This document shows, one piece after another, positions 8,196 through 15,751 of a DNA stretch of 16,040 nucleotides; position 1 is the stretch's first letter; every line of letters begins with the position of its first letter. The stretch is from Microbacteriaceae bacterium. Its GTDB lineage: Bacteria; Actinomycetota; Actinomycetes; Actinomycetales; Microbacteriaceae. The stretch lies in NCBI GenBank assembly GCA_024642605.1, contig JAHEAT010000016.1, positions 1 to 16,040 on the forward strand, read 5' to 3'. Position numbers and translations under genes: made by a program. The notes under the pieces were generated by a model, which ran no database searches, had not been told where the DNA came from, and saw only the letters and a list, made by a program, of their open reading frames with translations.

Positions 8196-9867
8196 CGGCT
8201 TCGACTTCGAAGAGTCGAGTTGACTCTTGACGTTCTAGCGCAGCCACGACCAGGCCGGCGAAAAGCGGGTGCGCGTGGGTCGGACGTGACTTGAACTCTG
8301 GGTGAGCCTGGGTTGCCACATAAAACGGGTGAACGTCGCGAGGCAGCTCGACATATTCAACGAGGTGGTCGTCGGGCGATGTGCCTGAGAAGACTAAGCC
8401 TGCATCTGCAATCTGAGTGCGGTAGCCGTTGTTTACTTCGTAACGGTGACGATGGCGTTCTTCAGAAGTTGATGCGCCGTAGAGCTCCTCAACAATAGAG
8501 CCCGGCTTCAGCTTGGCGGTGTAGCGACCGAGTCGCATGGTGCCACCCATTTCACCAGACTTCAAAATTTCAACCTGTTCGGCCATGGTTGCAATAACCG
8601 GATGCGCGGCCTCTGGGTCGAACTCAGTTGACGATGCGCCACCGAGCCCAACGATGTTGCGGGCGTACTCGATCACCATGCACTGCAGGCCAAGGCAGAT
8701 TCCAAGCGTCGGAATTCGCTGTTCGCGGGCAAACTTTAGAGCACCAAGCTTGCCTTCAATGCCTCGAACGCCGAACCCACCAGGAACCAAAATGGCGTCA
8801 ACATCGCCAAGTTGCTCTCTAGCACCGGCTTCGGTTTCGCAGAAATCTGAAGCCACCCACTTGATCTTGACCTTGGCGCGGTTGGCAAATCCGCCGGCAC
8901 GCAGTGCTTCGGTAACCGAAAGATATGCGTCGGGAAGGTCGATGTACTTTCCGACCATGGCCACTGTGACTTCGTGCTTCGGCTCGTGAACGGCGTCGAG
9001 CACGCTCTGCCAGCGACTCCAGTCGACATCTCCGGCTTCGAGCTGGAGGTGCTTGATGATGTAGGAGTCGAGGCCCTGGTCGTTTAGCACGGTCGGGATG
9101 TCGTAAATGCTGCTGGCATCGGCGGCGTTAATGACGGCCTTGATGTCGACGTCACACATGAGGGCGATCTTATTCTTGATGCCTTCGGGCAGAGTGCGGT
9201 CGGAACGGCAGACGATTGCGTCGGGCTGAATACCGATGGATCGAAGAGTTGCCACCGAGTGCTGGGTTGGCTTGGTCTTTAGCTCGCCCGATGGGCCAAT
9301 GTATGGCACCAGCGAGACGTGAACGAAGAATACGTTTTCGCGACCAACCTCGTGACGAAGCTGACGAGCTGCCTCAATAAACGGAAGCGACTCGATGTCT
9401 CCGACGGTGCCGCCAATTTCGGTAATGATGACGTCTGGCGCCGGGGTTTCGTGCGCCTGAAGACGCATGCGCCGCTTTATTTCGTCGGTGATGTGCGGAA
9501 TTACCTGAACGGTGTCGCCTAGGTACTCGCCTGCACGTTCACGCTTAATAACCGTCGAGTAAATCTGACCGGTAGTCACGTTGGCCGACTGAGCCAAGTT
9601 GATGTTTAGAAAGCGCTCGTAATGGCCAATGTCTAGGTCGGTTTCGGCGCCATCTTCGGTTACATAGACTTCGCCGTGCTGAAACGGGTTCATTGTGCCC
9701 GGGTCGACGTTTAGATACGGGTCTAGCTTCTGCATCACCACGCGAAGACCGCGGGCGGTAAGAAGGTTTCCGAGAGAGGCCGCTGTAAGGCCTTTACCAA
9801 GTGAGGATGCAACACCTCCGGTGACGAAAATATGCTTACTCGTACCGTGATCCATCGCACCTGCCAT
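8188..9867 (-). CDS. pyrG: CTP synthase
   Basis: Makes CTP from UTP, ATP and glutamine. With the ATG at 9867 the protein has 559 residues. The N-terminal amidoligase domain begins [16 protein letters not shown] (11-26) and includes the conserved [12 protein letters not shown] and [11 protein letters not shown] stretches. The glutaminase domain has PGGFG, the nucleophile Cys391 in GICLGLQC, and the His522/Glu524 pair in HPEF. A second in-frame ATG at 9855 (AGGTG just upstream) is also possible and would remove four residues. The open frame extends upstream to 9906 but without family sequence. This is the first gene after the only non-rRNA gap over 40 nt, so it may start a transcript running toward der. 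Confidence 0.97.
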   Translation of the reverse strand: MAGAMDHGTSKHIFVTGGVASSLGKGLTAASLGNLLTARGLRVVMQKLDPYLNVDPGTMNPFQHGEVYVTEDGAETDLDIGHYERFLNINLAQSANVTTGQIYSTVIKRERAGEYLGDTVQVIPHITDEIKRRMRLQAHETPAPDVIITEIGGTVGDIESLPFIEAARQLRHEVGRENVFFVHVSLVPYIGPSGELKTKPTQHSVATLRSIGIQPDAIVCRSDRTLPEGIKNKIALMCDVDIKAVINAADASSIYDIPTVLNDQGLDSYIIKHLQLEAGDVDWSRWQSVLDAVHEPKHEVTVAMVGKYIDLPDAYLSVTEALRAGGFANRAKVKIKWVASDFCETEAGAREQLGDVDAILVPGGFGVRGIEGKLGALKFAREQRIPTLGICLGLQCMVIEYARNIVGLGGASSTEFDPEAAHPVIATMAEQVEILKSGEMGGTMRLGRYTAKLKPGSIVEELYGASTSEERHRHRYEVNNGYRTQIADAGLVFSGTSPDDHLVEYVELPRDVHPFYVATQAHPEFKSRPTHAHPLFAGLVVAALERQESTRLFEVEADA

Positions 9868-9944
9868 GGAATTACAGTTTACCCAAGTCTTCTCGGTCAA
9901 ACTCACGCAACGCCAAAATGGTGGAGAAAATCTTTAGATTGAGT
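9868..9944 (-). promoter_or_regulatory. Intergenic region recN-pyrG with possible pyrG promoter
   Basis: A 77-nt gap, the largest between protein genes here. On the minus strand TTGACC (9895-9900) and TGTAAT (9871-9876) are 18 nt apart, a plausible -35/-10 pair. The overlapping TAAACT (9876-9881) fits the actinobacterial TAnnnT -10 pattern and lies 8 nt before the first pyrG ATG, which would make pyrG leaderless or nearly so. I see no strong hairpin, so neither a recN terminator nor a pyrimidine attenuator is evident. Confidence 0.35.
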
Positions 9945-11633
9945 CTATTTTTCTTCGCTGGCGAGATCGATGAGTTCTTGAGCGTGCACACGCGCCGAAT
10001 CTGAGCCACTCAAACCCGAAAGCATCCTCGCTAGTTCTTCTACTCGGGCCGCGTCATCGAGCGAGATCACGCTTGAAGCGGTGAACTCGTCGCTGACAGA
10101 TTTTGTGACGGTGAGGTGATGATTTGCGAAGGCCGCCACTTGGGCGAGGTGAGTGACCACAATCACCTGGGCCTGTTTTGCAAGCCGCGCCAAGCGCTTG
10201 CCCACTTCGATGGCTGCCGCACCGCCAACACCGGCGTCTACTTCATCAAAGATAAAAGTCGGTGCCTGCTCGGTCTTGGCCAGAACTACCTCGATGGCAA
10301 GCATGATTCTAGAGAGCTCACCACCGCTGGCGCCCTTAGAAATCGATCTCGGCTCGGCTCCCGGAAACGCCGAAAGTTCGATGGCAACCAAATCTTGCCC
10401 GGTAGAAGTGAGTTCGGTGTGTCTCACGCTTACCGCCAAGGATGCACCGGCCATTGCCAAACCAGCCAATTCGCTAGTTACCTGAGCGGCCAATTCGGCA
10501 GCGGCGCCGGTTCTAACCGCGCTCACCTGCTGCGCTAGCGCAAGGGTCTCTGAGTATTGTTGAGTAACCTGTGCCTCAAGTTGCTCAATCGATTCGGTCG
10601 AAGAATCCAAAAGCAACAGTTCGGCTTGAGCACTCGCTCGGTAGCTAAGCGCGTCTTCGTAAGATGAGCCATATTTGCGAACCAAAGTAGCCAGTTCGGC
10701 TCGTCGCGTTTGAACCTGCTCCAACTGCCCAGCGGTGTCACCTTCGAGCGACGCTAGGTAACCGTTTAGTGCGGCGGCTGCATCGTTGAGCTGATAACCG
10801 AGCTGCTTTAAGGCTTGAGCTTGCTCGGCGACCAAATCATCATGCATGGCCACTTGCTCGAGCGACTTGCGTGCCATGCCGATTTGAGACAGCGCATCCA
10901 CGGCTTCAAAATCTTCGCTCGAGATAGCTTCGTGCGCAGCCTTTACGGCCAGCCGAAGGTCTTCGGCGTGGGTCAATCTTTGGGCAAGGTCGGAGAGTTC
11001 TATGTCCTCCCCCGGCTGCGGGTTTACCTGCTCGAAGTCGGCAACCGCTTCGCGAAGCTGAGCGAGCTTAGCTAGGCGCGCCTCACCCTGAGTTTTCAGA
11101 CCGTCAAGTCTGGCTGAAGTTTCACGCCACGAATGGTAACTGGCCTGATACTGAGCCAGCAAGCCAGCGAGTTCTCGCCCAGCAAACTGGTCTAGCGCTT
11201 CACGCTGAGCAACGGAGGTTTTGAGGCGCAGTTGATCGGCTTGCCCGTGTACAATCACGAGGCTCTCGCCAATCTCAGCAAGTAGACCTGCCGGAACCGA
11301 ACGGCCACCCGCAGATGCGCGCGAACGGCCTTCGCTCGAAACCGAACGGTTGAGTAGAAGCTCGCCGTCATCGCAGAGGCCACCGGCTTCAACTACTCGT
11401 TCTAAAACCGGAGTGTTAGTGGGTAAAAACCAACGACCTTCGACAAAGGCTTGGTCTTGGCCCTGTCGAACCGAAGAAGAATCGGCGCGCTCCCCCAGCA
11501 ACAGCCCGAGCGCAGTCAGAACCATGGTTTTTCCAGCGCCGGTTTCACCGGTGACTACGGTTAGGCCTCGCCCAAATTTGAGTTGTGCTTCACGAATCAC
11601 CCCGAGATCGCGAATTGAAATCTCTTCGATCAC
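9945..11633 (-). CDS. recN: DNA repair ATPase RecN
   Basis: SMC-like protein that acts at double-strand breaks. The 562 residues show Walker A GETGAGKT at 29-36, a long Ala/Leu/Gln-rich coiled-coil centre (about 150-390), the ABC signature SKGASGGELSR at 432-442, Walker B FIFDEVDAGVGG from 460, and the H-loop THLAQVAAFA near 494. The GTG start is two bases after the nadK stop and has AAGGG 6 nt upstream, which decides it; it gives the standard opening IEEISIRDLGVI. The frame is open 13 codons further upstream but that part is the end of nadK. The tlyA-nadK-recN order is a conserved actinobacterial arrangement. Confidence 0.96.
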   Translation of the reverse strand: MIEEISIRDLGVIREAQLKFGRGLTVVTGETGAGKTMVLTALGLLLGERADSSSVRQGQDQAFVEGRWFLPTNTPVLERVVEAGGLCDDGELLLNRSVSSEGRSRASAGGRSVPAGLLAEIGESLVIVHGQADQLRLKTSVAQREALDQFAGRELAGLLAQYQASYHSWRETSARLDGLKTQGEARLAKLAQLREAVADFEQVNPQPGEDIELSDLAQRLTHAEDLRLAVKAAHEAISSEDFEAVDALSQIGMARKSLEQVAMHDDLVAEQAQALKQLGYQLNDAAAALNGYLASLEGDTAGQLEQVQTRRAELATLVRKYGSSYEDALSYRASAQAELLLLDSSTESIEQLEAQVTQQYSETLALAQQVSAVRTGAAAELAAQVTSELAGLAMAGASLAVSVRHTELTSTGQDLVAIELSAFPGAEPRSISKGASGGELSRIMLAIEVVLAKTEQAPTFIFDEVDAGVGGAAAIEVGKRLARLAKQAQVIVVTHLAQVAAFANHHLTVTKSVSDEFTASSVISLDDAARVEELARMLSGLSGSDSARVHAQELIDLASEEK

Positions 11634-11635
11634 GG

Positions 11636-12577
11636 CTAGCCCTTGTCTGAAGTTGCGTCCGGGCCACGCCATCCATCAACCGGCAGTGAGAATTTTCGCA
11701 CCAGCCTGTCGGTGAATGGTCCCTGTCTAAAACGGGCAAGTCGAACCGGAAGCTCCGATTTACGAACCTCAACACGTGCCCCCGGCGGGAGCTTCCAAGT
11801 GCGTCGACCGTCGCACCAAAGCACGCCATGACCCGAAGAGCGCTGCATGACCTCTACCGCTAGAAGTGAGTTTGGGTTGATTACCAGTGGTCTGGCAAAC
11901 AGAGCGTGAGCACTGATTGGCACCAAGAGTAGAGCCTCGACCGATGGCCAAACCACCGGGCCGCCCGCCGAGAATGAGTAGGCCGTTGAGCCGGTTGGTG
12001 TCGACATGATGATGCCATCGCAACCAAATGAAGAAAGTGGGCGCTTGTCTATTTCGACCACGACTTCGAGCATGCGCTCAGAGGTGCTCTTTTCGATTGT
12101 TGCCTCGTTCAGAGCCCAGGTTCTAAATTCCTCTTGGCCGCCAACGATTACGCGCACATCAAGTGCGAGGCGCTCTTTCACAAGGTAGTCACGGTTCACG
12201 ACTCGCTGAACTGCATCGGCGAGACCGTCGCGCTCACTTTCAGCCAAAAAGCCAACATGGCCAAGGTTTATGCCTAACAGCGGCGTCGCCGCCTCGCGAA
12301 CAACTTCGGCTGCCTTCAAGATTGTGCCATCGCCACCCAAAACCATGACCACTTCGAGGTCACTGGCCGGGGCATCGGCTCCGAGCACGGCCACCGAGTC
12401 GATTGATGGATGCGGGGCAACCTGTGACTTGGCAAATGCTACGTATTCTTCTCGCTCAACCTGAGTCATCACGGGAGTGATGCCCGCGTTCAAGAGCTGA
12501 GCGCAAACTTCTTGACCAGCCAAGAGTGAATCTTCGCGGCCGGTGTGCGAAACAACAAGCACGAAACGCTTACTCAT
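11636..12577 (-). CDS. nadK: NAD kinase
   Basis: Phosphorylates NAD to NADP. The 313-residue product has the catalytic GGDG motif at 81-84 (VMVLGGDGTIL), the NE pair at 157-158, and the substrate-binding TPTGSTAYSFSAGGP at 193-207. Actinobacterial enzymes of this type often also use polyphosphate; that cannot be decided here. The ATG overlaps the tlyA stop as ATGA and has a strong GGGAGGG three to four nt upstream, encoded by the last codons of tlyA. The C-terminal tail beyond about residue 290 (LVRKFSLPVDGWRG) is typical of the actinobacterial form. Confidence 0.96.
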   Translation of the reverse strand: MSKRFVLVVSHTGREDSLLAGQEVCAQLLNAGITPVMTQVEREEYVAFAKSQVAPHPSIDSVAVLGADAPASDLEVVMVLGGDGTILKAAEVVREAATPLLGINLGHVGFLAESERDGLADAVQRVVNRDYLVKERLALDVRVIVGGQEEFRTWALNEATIEKSTSERMLEVVVEIDKRPLSSFGCDGIIMSTPTGSTAYSFSAGGPVVWPSVEALLLVPISAHALFARPLVINPNSLLAVEVMQRSSGHGVLWCDGRRTWKLPPGARVEVRKSELPVRLARFRQGPFTDRLVRKFSLPVDGWRGPDATSDKG

Positions 12578-13374
12578 TTGCCCTCCCTGGCTATCGCGTC
12601 GATACGGTCTGTCCATTGTCCCGAATTTTGTGGTTCTTGTGCACTAATCCACAGAACATATTCAATGTTCCCATGAGTACCCACTAAAGCCGAACGCACT
12701 AACCCACGGATGCCGCATCCTAGAGAGTTTGCTTCATCTACAACTTGGTGAATTGCGCGCGCACGCAAACCGTGATGGTTCACGATTCCGCGGGCGCTAA
12801 GTGATTGTTTGCCCACTTCAAACTGAGGCTTGATCAAAAGCACCAGGTCGGCGGCAGGCCCCACGCTGAGCATCTGCTTGAGCACAAGAGTTAGCGAGAT
12901 AAACGAGAGGTCGGCCACAACCAAGTCAAAGTTTGCTTCGGTTACTCCGTGCTCGGCTAGCGTGGCAGCCGAAAGTTCGCGGGCGTTGAAACCTTCGATG
13001 CAGGTAACTCTCGAGTTTTCGCGAAGTTCGGCGACCATCTGGTCATGTCCCACGTCGATTGCCAGCACACTTGCTGCACCGTTGCGAAGCAACACGTCGG
13101 TGAAGCCGCCGGTTGATGCTCCAACATCGAGGCAACGTTTACCGATCACTTCGAGAGCGCCAAATTCGGCGAGCGCACTAGCCAGTTTGTGGCCAGCGCG
13201 AGAAACAAAATCGACTGCCTCTAAAACTTTAAGTTCTGCCGAGTAGTCCACAACCTGTGCGGGTTTCTTGCAGACCGATCCATTAACTAGAACGCGCTCG
13301 GCATCGATTAGTGATGCCGCCTGTGATCGCGATCTCGCCAGACCGCGCTCAACCAATAAAAGGTCTATGCGCAA
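12574..13374 (-). CDS. tlyA: TlyA family rRNA 2'-O-methyltransferase
   Basis: Predicted to methylate the 2'-OH of cytidines in 16S and/or 23S rRNA; in mycobacteria its activity confers capreomycin sensitivity. The 266 residues comprise an S4 RNA-binding domain (about 1-60) and an FtsJ-like methyltransferase domain with the SAM motif CLDVGASTGGFTD at 81-93. The expected catalytic tetrad is visible as Lys63 (RAGHKL), Asp155 (VADLSF), Lys182 (LIKPQFEVG) and Glu238 (NIEYVL). The start is TTG, directly abutting the stop of the 43-residue gene upstream (TAGTTG) with no good Shine-Dalgarno, implying re-initiation. Some TlyA homologues were once called haemolysins; the methyltransferase reading is better supported. 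Confidence 0.95.
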   Translation of the reverse strand: MRIDLLLVERGLARSRSQAASLIDAERVLVNGSVCKKPAQVVDYSAELKVLEAVDFVSRAGHKLASALAEFGALEVIGKRCLDVGASTGGFTDVLLRNGAASVLAIDVGHDQMVAELRENSRVTCIEGFNARELSAATLAEHGVTEANFDLVVADLSFISLTLVLKQMLSVGPAADLVLLIKPQFEVGKQSLSARGIVNHHGLRARAIHQVVDEANSLGCGIRGLVRSALVGTHGNIEYVLWISAQEPQNSGQWTDRIDAIAREGK

Positions 13375-13506
13375 CTAGTTGCTCTCGTTCAGAGCCGCTT
13401 CGAGAAGTTCATGCAGCGCGCGGTAGGCAGCTACCTGCTCTTCGGTGCTTAGTTCGGCAATGCGTTTCAGTTCTTGCTGCACCTGCTCGGTGAATTCGAT
13501 AGACAT
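13375..13506 (-). CDS. Small 43-residue protein upstream of tlyA (Rv1693 position)
   Basis: Not a recognised domain. The product starts MSIEFTEQVQQELKRIAEL, continues with a second amphipathic stretch (AAYRALHELLEAAL), and ends ESN; it is acidic, with no Cys, no signal peptide and no membrane segment, and looks like two short helices. Coding is supported by a strong Shine-Dalgarno (GGAGG, four nt before the ATG), a stop that abuts the tlyA TTG, and a tight fit between the phosphatase gene and tlyA. From memory, M. tuberculosis has a small hypothetical gene, Rv1693, between the same two neighbours. Function unknown; at minimum its translation likely feeds tlyA. It could also have a structural role with one of the neighbouring enzymes (speculative). 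Confidence 0.82.
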   Translation of the reverse strand: MSIEFTEQVQQELKRIAELSTEEQVAAYRALHELLEAALNESN

Positions 13507-13524
13507 TTATCCTCCGGTTCAAGA

Positions 13525-14508
13525 CTATTCGTAGAGTGCTGGCTCGACATCGAGACCGTAAATTGGTGTGGCAGAATTCCATATCACTGCACAGGCTGCC
13601 TTGAGCGCACCCATCGACTTCGGGTCGCCCTCGGTGACGCGCACTCTACCCGCGAGTAGCTCTACTCTCGCTCCATCACAAGAAAAGCCAAACTTGATTG
13701 GCTTTGGTGCTGCGTAAGCGCTGTGGAGTTCTCGAAGGTTTTCGAGAATGTATGTCGGTCTACCTTCGGCGGCTATGCCAAGGAGTTCTTTACGGGTGCT
13801 AACGCCGGTGAGCACAAGCCCGCTGTCGATTCCGGCCCGATTAGCGCCAACGATATCGGTGTCAATGCGGTCGCCAATGAATAGTGGACGCGAGCTAGAG
13901 AAAACCTTGACAGCGGTAGCAAAGATTGCAGGCTCTGGCTTGCCGGCAACGGCAGGCAAAATGCCAACCGCTGTGTGCACGGCGGAAACCAAGGTTCCAT
14001 TTCCCGGAGCTAGACCGCGTTCCTGCGGCAATGTCCAGTCGGAGTTAGTGGCTACCCACTTCGCTCCAGCCTGAATAGAGAAAGCCGCTTCGGCCAGGTG
14101 TTTCCAGGCCACATCGGGTGCGAAACCCTGAATGACGCCAGCTGGTTTATCCATGGATGATTCGACCAGCTCAAACCCGGCATCGACAACTCTCTTGCGC
14201 AGACCTTCGCCTCCGACCACTAAAACCTTTGATCCTGGGGCAATCATTGTTGCCAAGAGTTCTACTCCGGTTTGACCCGAAGAAATGATTTCGTCAGGCG
14301 CGACGGTGAGTCCAAAACCAGCCAACTGGTCGGCAATGGTTTCAGGCTTGCGTGAGGAATTGTTGGTTACATAACCAACCTTGATCCCCGAAGCCTGAGC
14401 ACGATTGATCGATTCAACTGCCCCTTCGATTGCTAGCGTGCCTTCATAAACAACGCCATCTAGATCGGCTAGCAGACAGTCGTATTTGGCAAGGATGTTA
14501 GCGGCCAC
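13525..14508 (-). CDS. HAD-IIA family phosphatase (NagD/Rv1692-like)
   Basis: Haloacid-dehalogenase phosphatase of the p-nitrophenylphosphatase/NagD group. The 327 residues have motif I LLADLDGVVYEG (nucleophile Asp15, acid Asp17), motif II YVTNNSS near 46-52, and the motif IV region FIGDRIDTDIVGANRAG. After the core a C-terminal segment of about 60 residues (from KFGFSCDGARVELLAG) is separate, as in Rv1692, reported to be a glycerol 3-phosphate phosphatase; that substrate is only a suggestion here. The GTG at 14508 overlaps the end of the upstream gene by 11 nt and has GGAGG 5 nt before it. The frame is open to 14841, but that part is an out-of-frame reading of the upstream repeat region. 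Confidence 0.9.
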   Translation of the reverse strand: MAANILAKYDCLLADLDGVVYEGTLAIEGAVESINRAQASGIKVGYVTNNSSRKPETIADQLAGFGLTVAPDEIISSGQTGVELLATMIAPGSKVLVVGGEGLRKRVVDAGFELVESSMDKPAGVIQGFAPDVAWKHLAEAAFSIQAGAKWVATNSDWTLPQERGLAPGNGTLVSAVHTAVGILPAVAGKPEPAIFATAVKVFSSSRPLFIGDRIDTDIVGANRAGIDSGLVLTGVSTRKELLGIAAEGRPTYILENLRELHSAYAAPKPIKFGFSCDGARVELLAGRVRVTEGDPKSMGALKAACAVIWNSATPIYGLDVEPALYE

Positions 14509-15682
14509 GGCCGCCTCCACCGCCAGGGCGTGATCCGCCTCCGCGAGGATTACTTCCGCGAGGGCCACCGCCGGAACGTGGGCCGGATGCACCTGGGCCG
14601 GAACTTCTTCCGCCAGGACCTGAACTTCTTCCGCCAGGACCGCCAGGGCGTGGGCTTCCGGTTCCACCTGAACGAGGGGCACCGTAGCCCGATCTGCTTG
14701 GTCGATCGCCGTCACGGGCGGGGCGATCACCCTGAGGACGATCACCATCACGACGCGGACGATCACCCTGAAGTCGGGCGCCATCGCGACGCGGACGATC
14801 ACCCTGAGGACGATCACCATCACGACGCGGACGATCACCATCGGAACGATCGCCTCTAGGTTCGCGCCTCACGAAGTCAGAAGCCTGGGGGATCTCGAGT
14901 TCTTCGATGATCTCAAAAGACTCTTCAGCAGGGGCTAGCTTTGCGTCAATGGCCTTGCCGGCGCGCTCAGCCAAATCTGCCCATTTCAAACTTTCGGCAC
15001 TGCGACCCAGAAGTTCTAAAGTGTCGCTGTAGGCCCAGAATAGCGGCGGTGAATATTCAAAAACTCGCGAAGGGTCAAGTTCACGAATCTCGAGTTCGGC
15101 CAGCGCCAATTCATTTTCGTCAAGATCTAGGCGGGCACCAGACATAGCGATAGCCAAGTTAACGCGCGTTTCGGCTGGTAGCTCGGCGCGTTCAACGCTT
15201 CTACCAAGTTCGAGTGCGCGCTTTGGTCTACCTAGTCCTCGCTCGCAGTCGACCATCATTGGTAGATGCTCGTTCGAAGCTGTCATGCGGCGGTGCGTCA
15301 GGAATTCGCGTAAAGCCAAGGCCCAGTCCTCAACCATGTATGCGGTAATCGCTAGGGTTTCACGCACGACTGCGATGCGACCGGCACGATCGGCAGCCGC
15401 CTGGGCGTGAAGATGAGCCAGTTCGATGTCTTGATCACCAAGGATGGCCACCATCGCCAAGTGTCTGGCGACTCGTTCGGCATTTTCAGCCGTCAAAGTT
15501 TTTAGCTGTACACGAACACCCATTTCCAGATCTTCTGGCGTGATGTCGTGAGGGATTAGTGGACTCTTGGCTTTGTCGGGGCTAGCTGGGCGATCTACTC
15601 GCTGCTGCCAATCCGGGCGTGCAGGCGCGTCTTCGCGTGGTTTGCGATCGCGATGATTGCGCGATTTTTCAAAATCTGGCAT
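14498..15682 (-). CDS. TPR-like protein with GDRP repeats and Gly/Arg-rich tail (Rv1691 position)
   Basis: 394 residues in four parts. A basic N-terminus (1-45) is probably disordered. A helical repeat region (about 50-250) reads as degenerate tetratricopeptide repeats, for example MVEDWALALREFLTHRRM and LGRPKRALELGRSVERAE. An acidic linker (251-268) follows. The tail has four 12-residue units of the form GDRPRRDGDRPQ (282-329), then a Gly/Arg/Ser/Pro-rich end (332-394). From memory, a TPR protein (Rv1691) occupies this place before the HAD phosphatase in mycobacteria. The ATG has AGGAG 5 nt upstream. It is the first gene after the rRNA terminator. RG-rich tails often bind RNA, so a ribosome or RNA-related role is attractive, but no function is established. 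Confidence 0.85.
   Translation of the reverse strand: MPDFEKSRNHRDRKPREDAPARPDWQQRVDRPASPDKAKSPLIPHDITPEDLEMGVRVQLKTLTAENAERVARHLAMVAILGDQDIELAHLHAQAAADRAGRIAVVRETLAITAYMVEDWALALREFLTHRRMTASNEHLPMMVDCERGLGRPKRALELGRSVERAELPAETRVNLAIAMSGARLDLDENELALAELEIRELDPSRVFEYSPPLFWAYSDTLELLGRSAESLKWADLAERAGKAIDAKLAPAEESFEIIEELEIPQASDFVRREPRGDRSDGDRPRRDGDRPQGDRPRRDGARLQGDRPRRDGDRPQGDRPARDGDRPSRSGYGAPRSGGTGSPRPGGPGGRSSGPGGRSSGPGASGPRSGGGPRGSNPRGGGSRPGGGGGRGR
14514..14518 (-). promoter_or_regulatory. Ribosome-binding site of the HAD phosphatase, inside the Gly tail codons
   Basis: GGAGG on the minus strand, 5 nt before the GTG at 14508. The same bases encode glycines of the upstream protein's tail, so Gly codons double as a Shine-Dalgarno. 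It decides the phosphatase start against the much longer open frame upstream. Confidence 0.6.
14601..14641 (-). repeat. Two 20-bp direct repeats, period 21 bp, coding Gly/Arg/Ser
   Basis: The same 20 bases occur at 14601-14620 and 14622-14641. In the TPR gene each codes a GGRSSGP unit. This is an in-frame coding repeat in the glycine-rich tail. Confidence 0.9.
14696..14839 (-). repeat. Four tandem 36-bp units coding the GDRPRRDGDRPQ repeat
   Basis: Four in-frame 12-residue units (GDRPRRDGDRPQ, GDRPRRDGARLQ, GDRPRRDGDRPQ, GDRPARDGDRPS). At DNA level 44 bases at 14724-14767 recur exactly at 14796-14839, 72 bp away, i.e. two units. The high nucleotide identity suggests recent expansion or gene conversion within the tail. 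Confidence 0.92.
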
Positions 15683-15710
15683 TCGATCTCCTGATATTCC
15701 TACTTAAGCG
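15683..15710 (-). promoter_or_regulatory. 28-nt gap between rRNA terminator and TPR gene
   Basis: Holds the Shine-Dalgarno AGGAG for the TPR gene. AT-rich sequence (TAAGTA, GAATAT) could serve as a weak -10, but any -35 would have to lie inside the terminator hairpin. No convincing promoter is visible. Confidence 0.3.
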
Positions 15711-15742
15711 AAAATGGCCACCTTAAAAAAGGTGGCCATTTT
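15711..15742 (-). terminator. Rho-independent terminator of the rRNA operon
   Basis: Perfect 12-bp inverted repeat: AAAATGGCCACC at 15711-15722 and GGTGGCCATTTT at 15731-15742, with an 8-base loop. Read on the minus strand it follows the 5S rRNA by about 10 nt and ends in a T run. The A/T flanks are symmetric, so it could act in either direction. Confidence 0.88.
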
Positions 15743-15751
15743 CTAAATTAA

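Noticed and set aside
9868..9944. Terminator or attenuator between recN and pyrG
   Set aside because: Only a 4-5 bp AATCT/AGATT inverted repeat with a tiny loop is present, too weak for termination.
10116..10538. Plus-strand open frame of about 140 codons inside recN
   Set aside because: It is antisense to the RecN signature and Walker B region and has no recognisable features.
14696..14839. CRISPR-like array of 36-bp repeats
   Set aside because: There are no unique spacers; units are contiguous, in frame and code a regular 12-residue motif.
14509..14841. Upstream extension of the HAD phosphatase frame, Val/Ile-rich at its start
   Set aside because: This is a shifted frame through the repeat region of the TPR gene. 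The GTG at 14508 has a Shine-Dalgarno and gives a normal family N-terminus.
14530..14859. Plus-strand frame coding a His/Asp-rich product
   Set aside because: It is the antisense reading of the GDRP repeat tract; it has no ribosome-binding site and no family similarity, and the opposite strand carries a well-supported gene.
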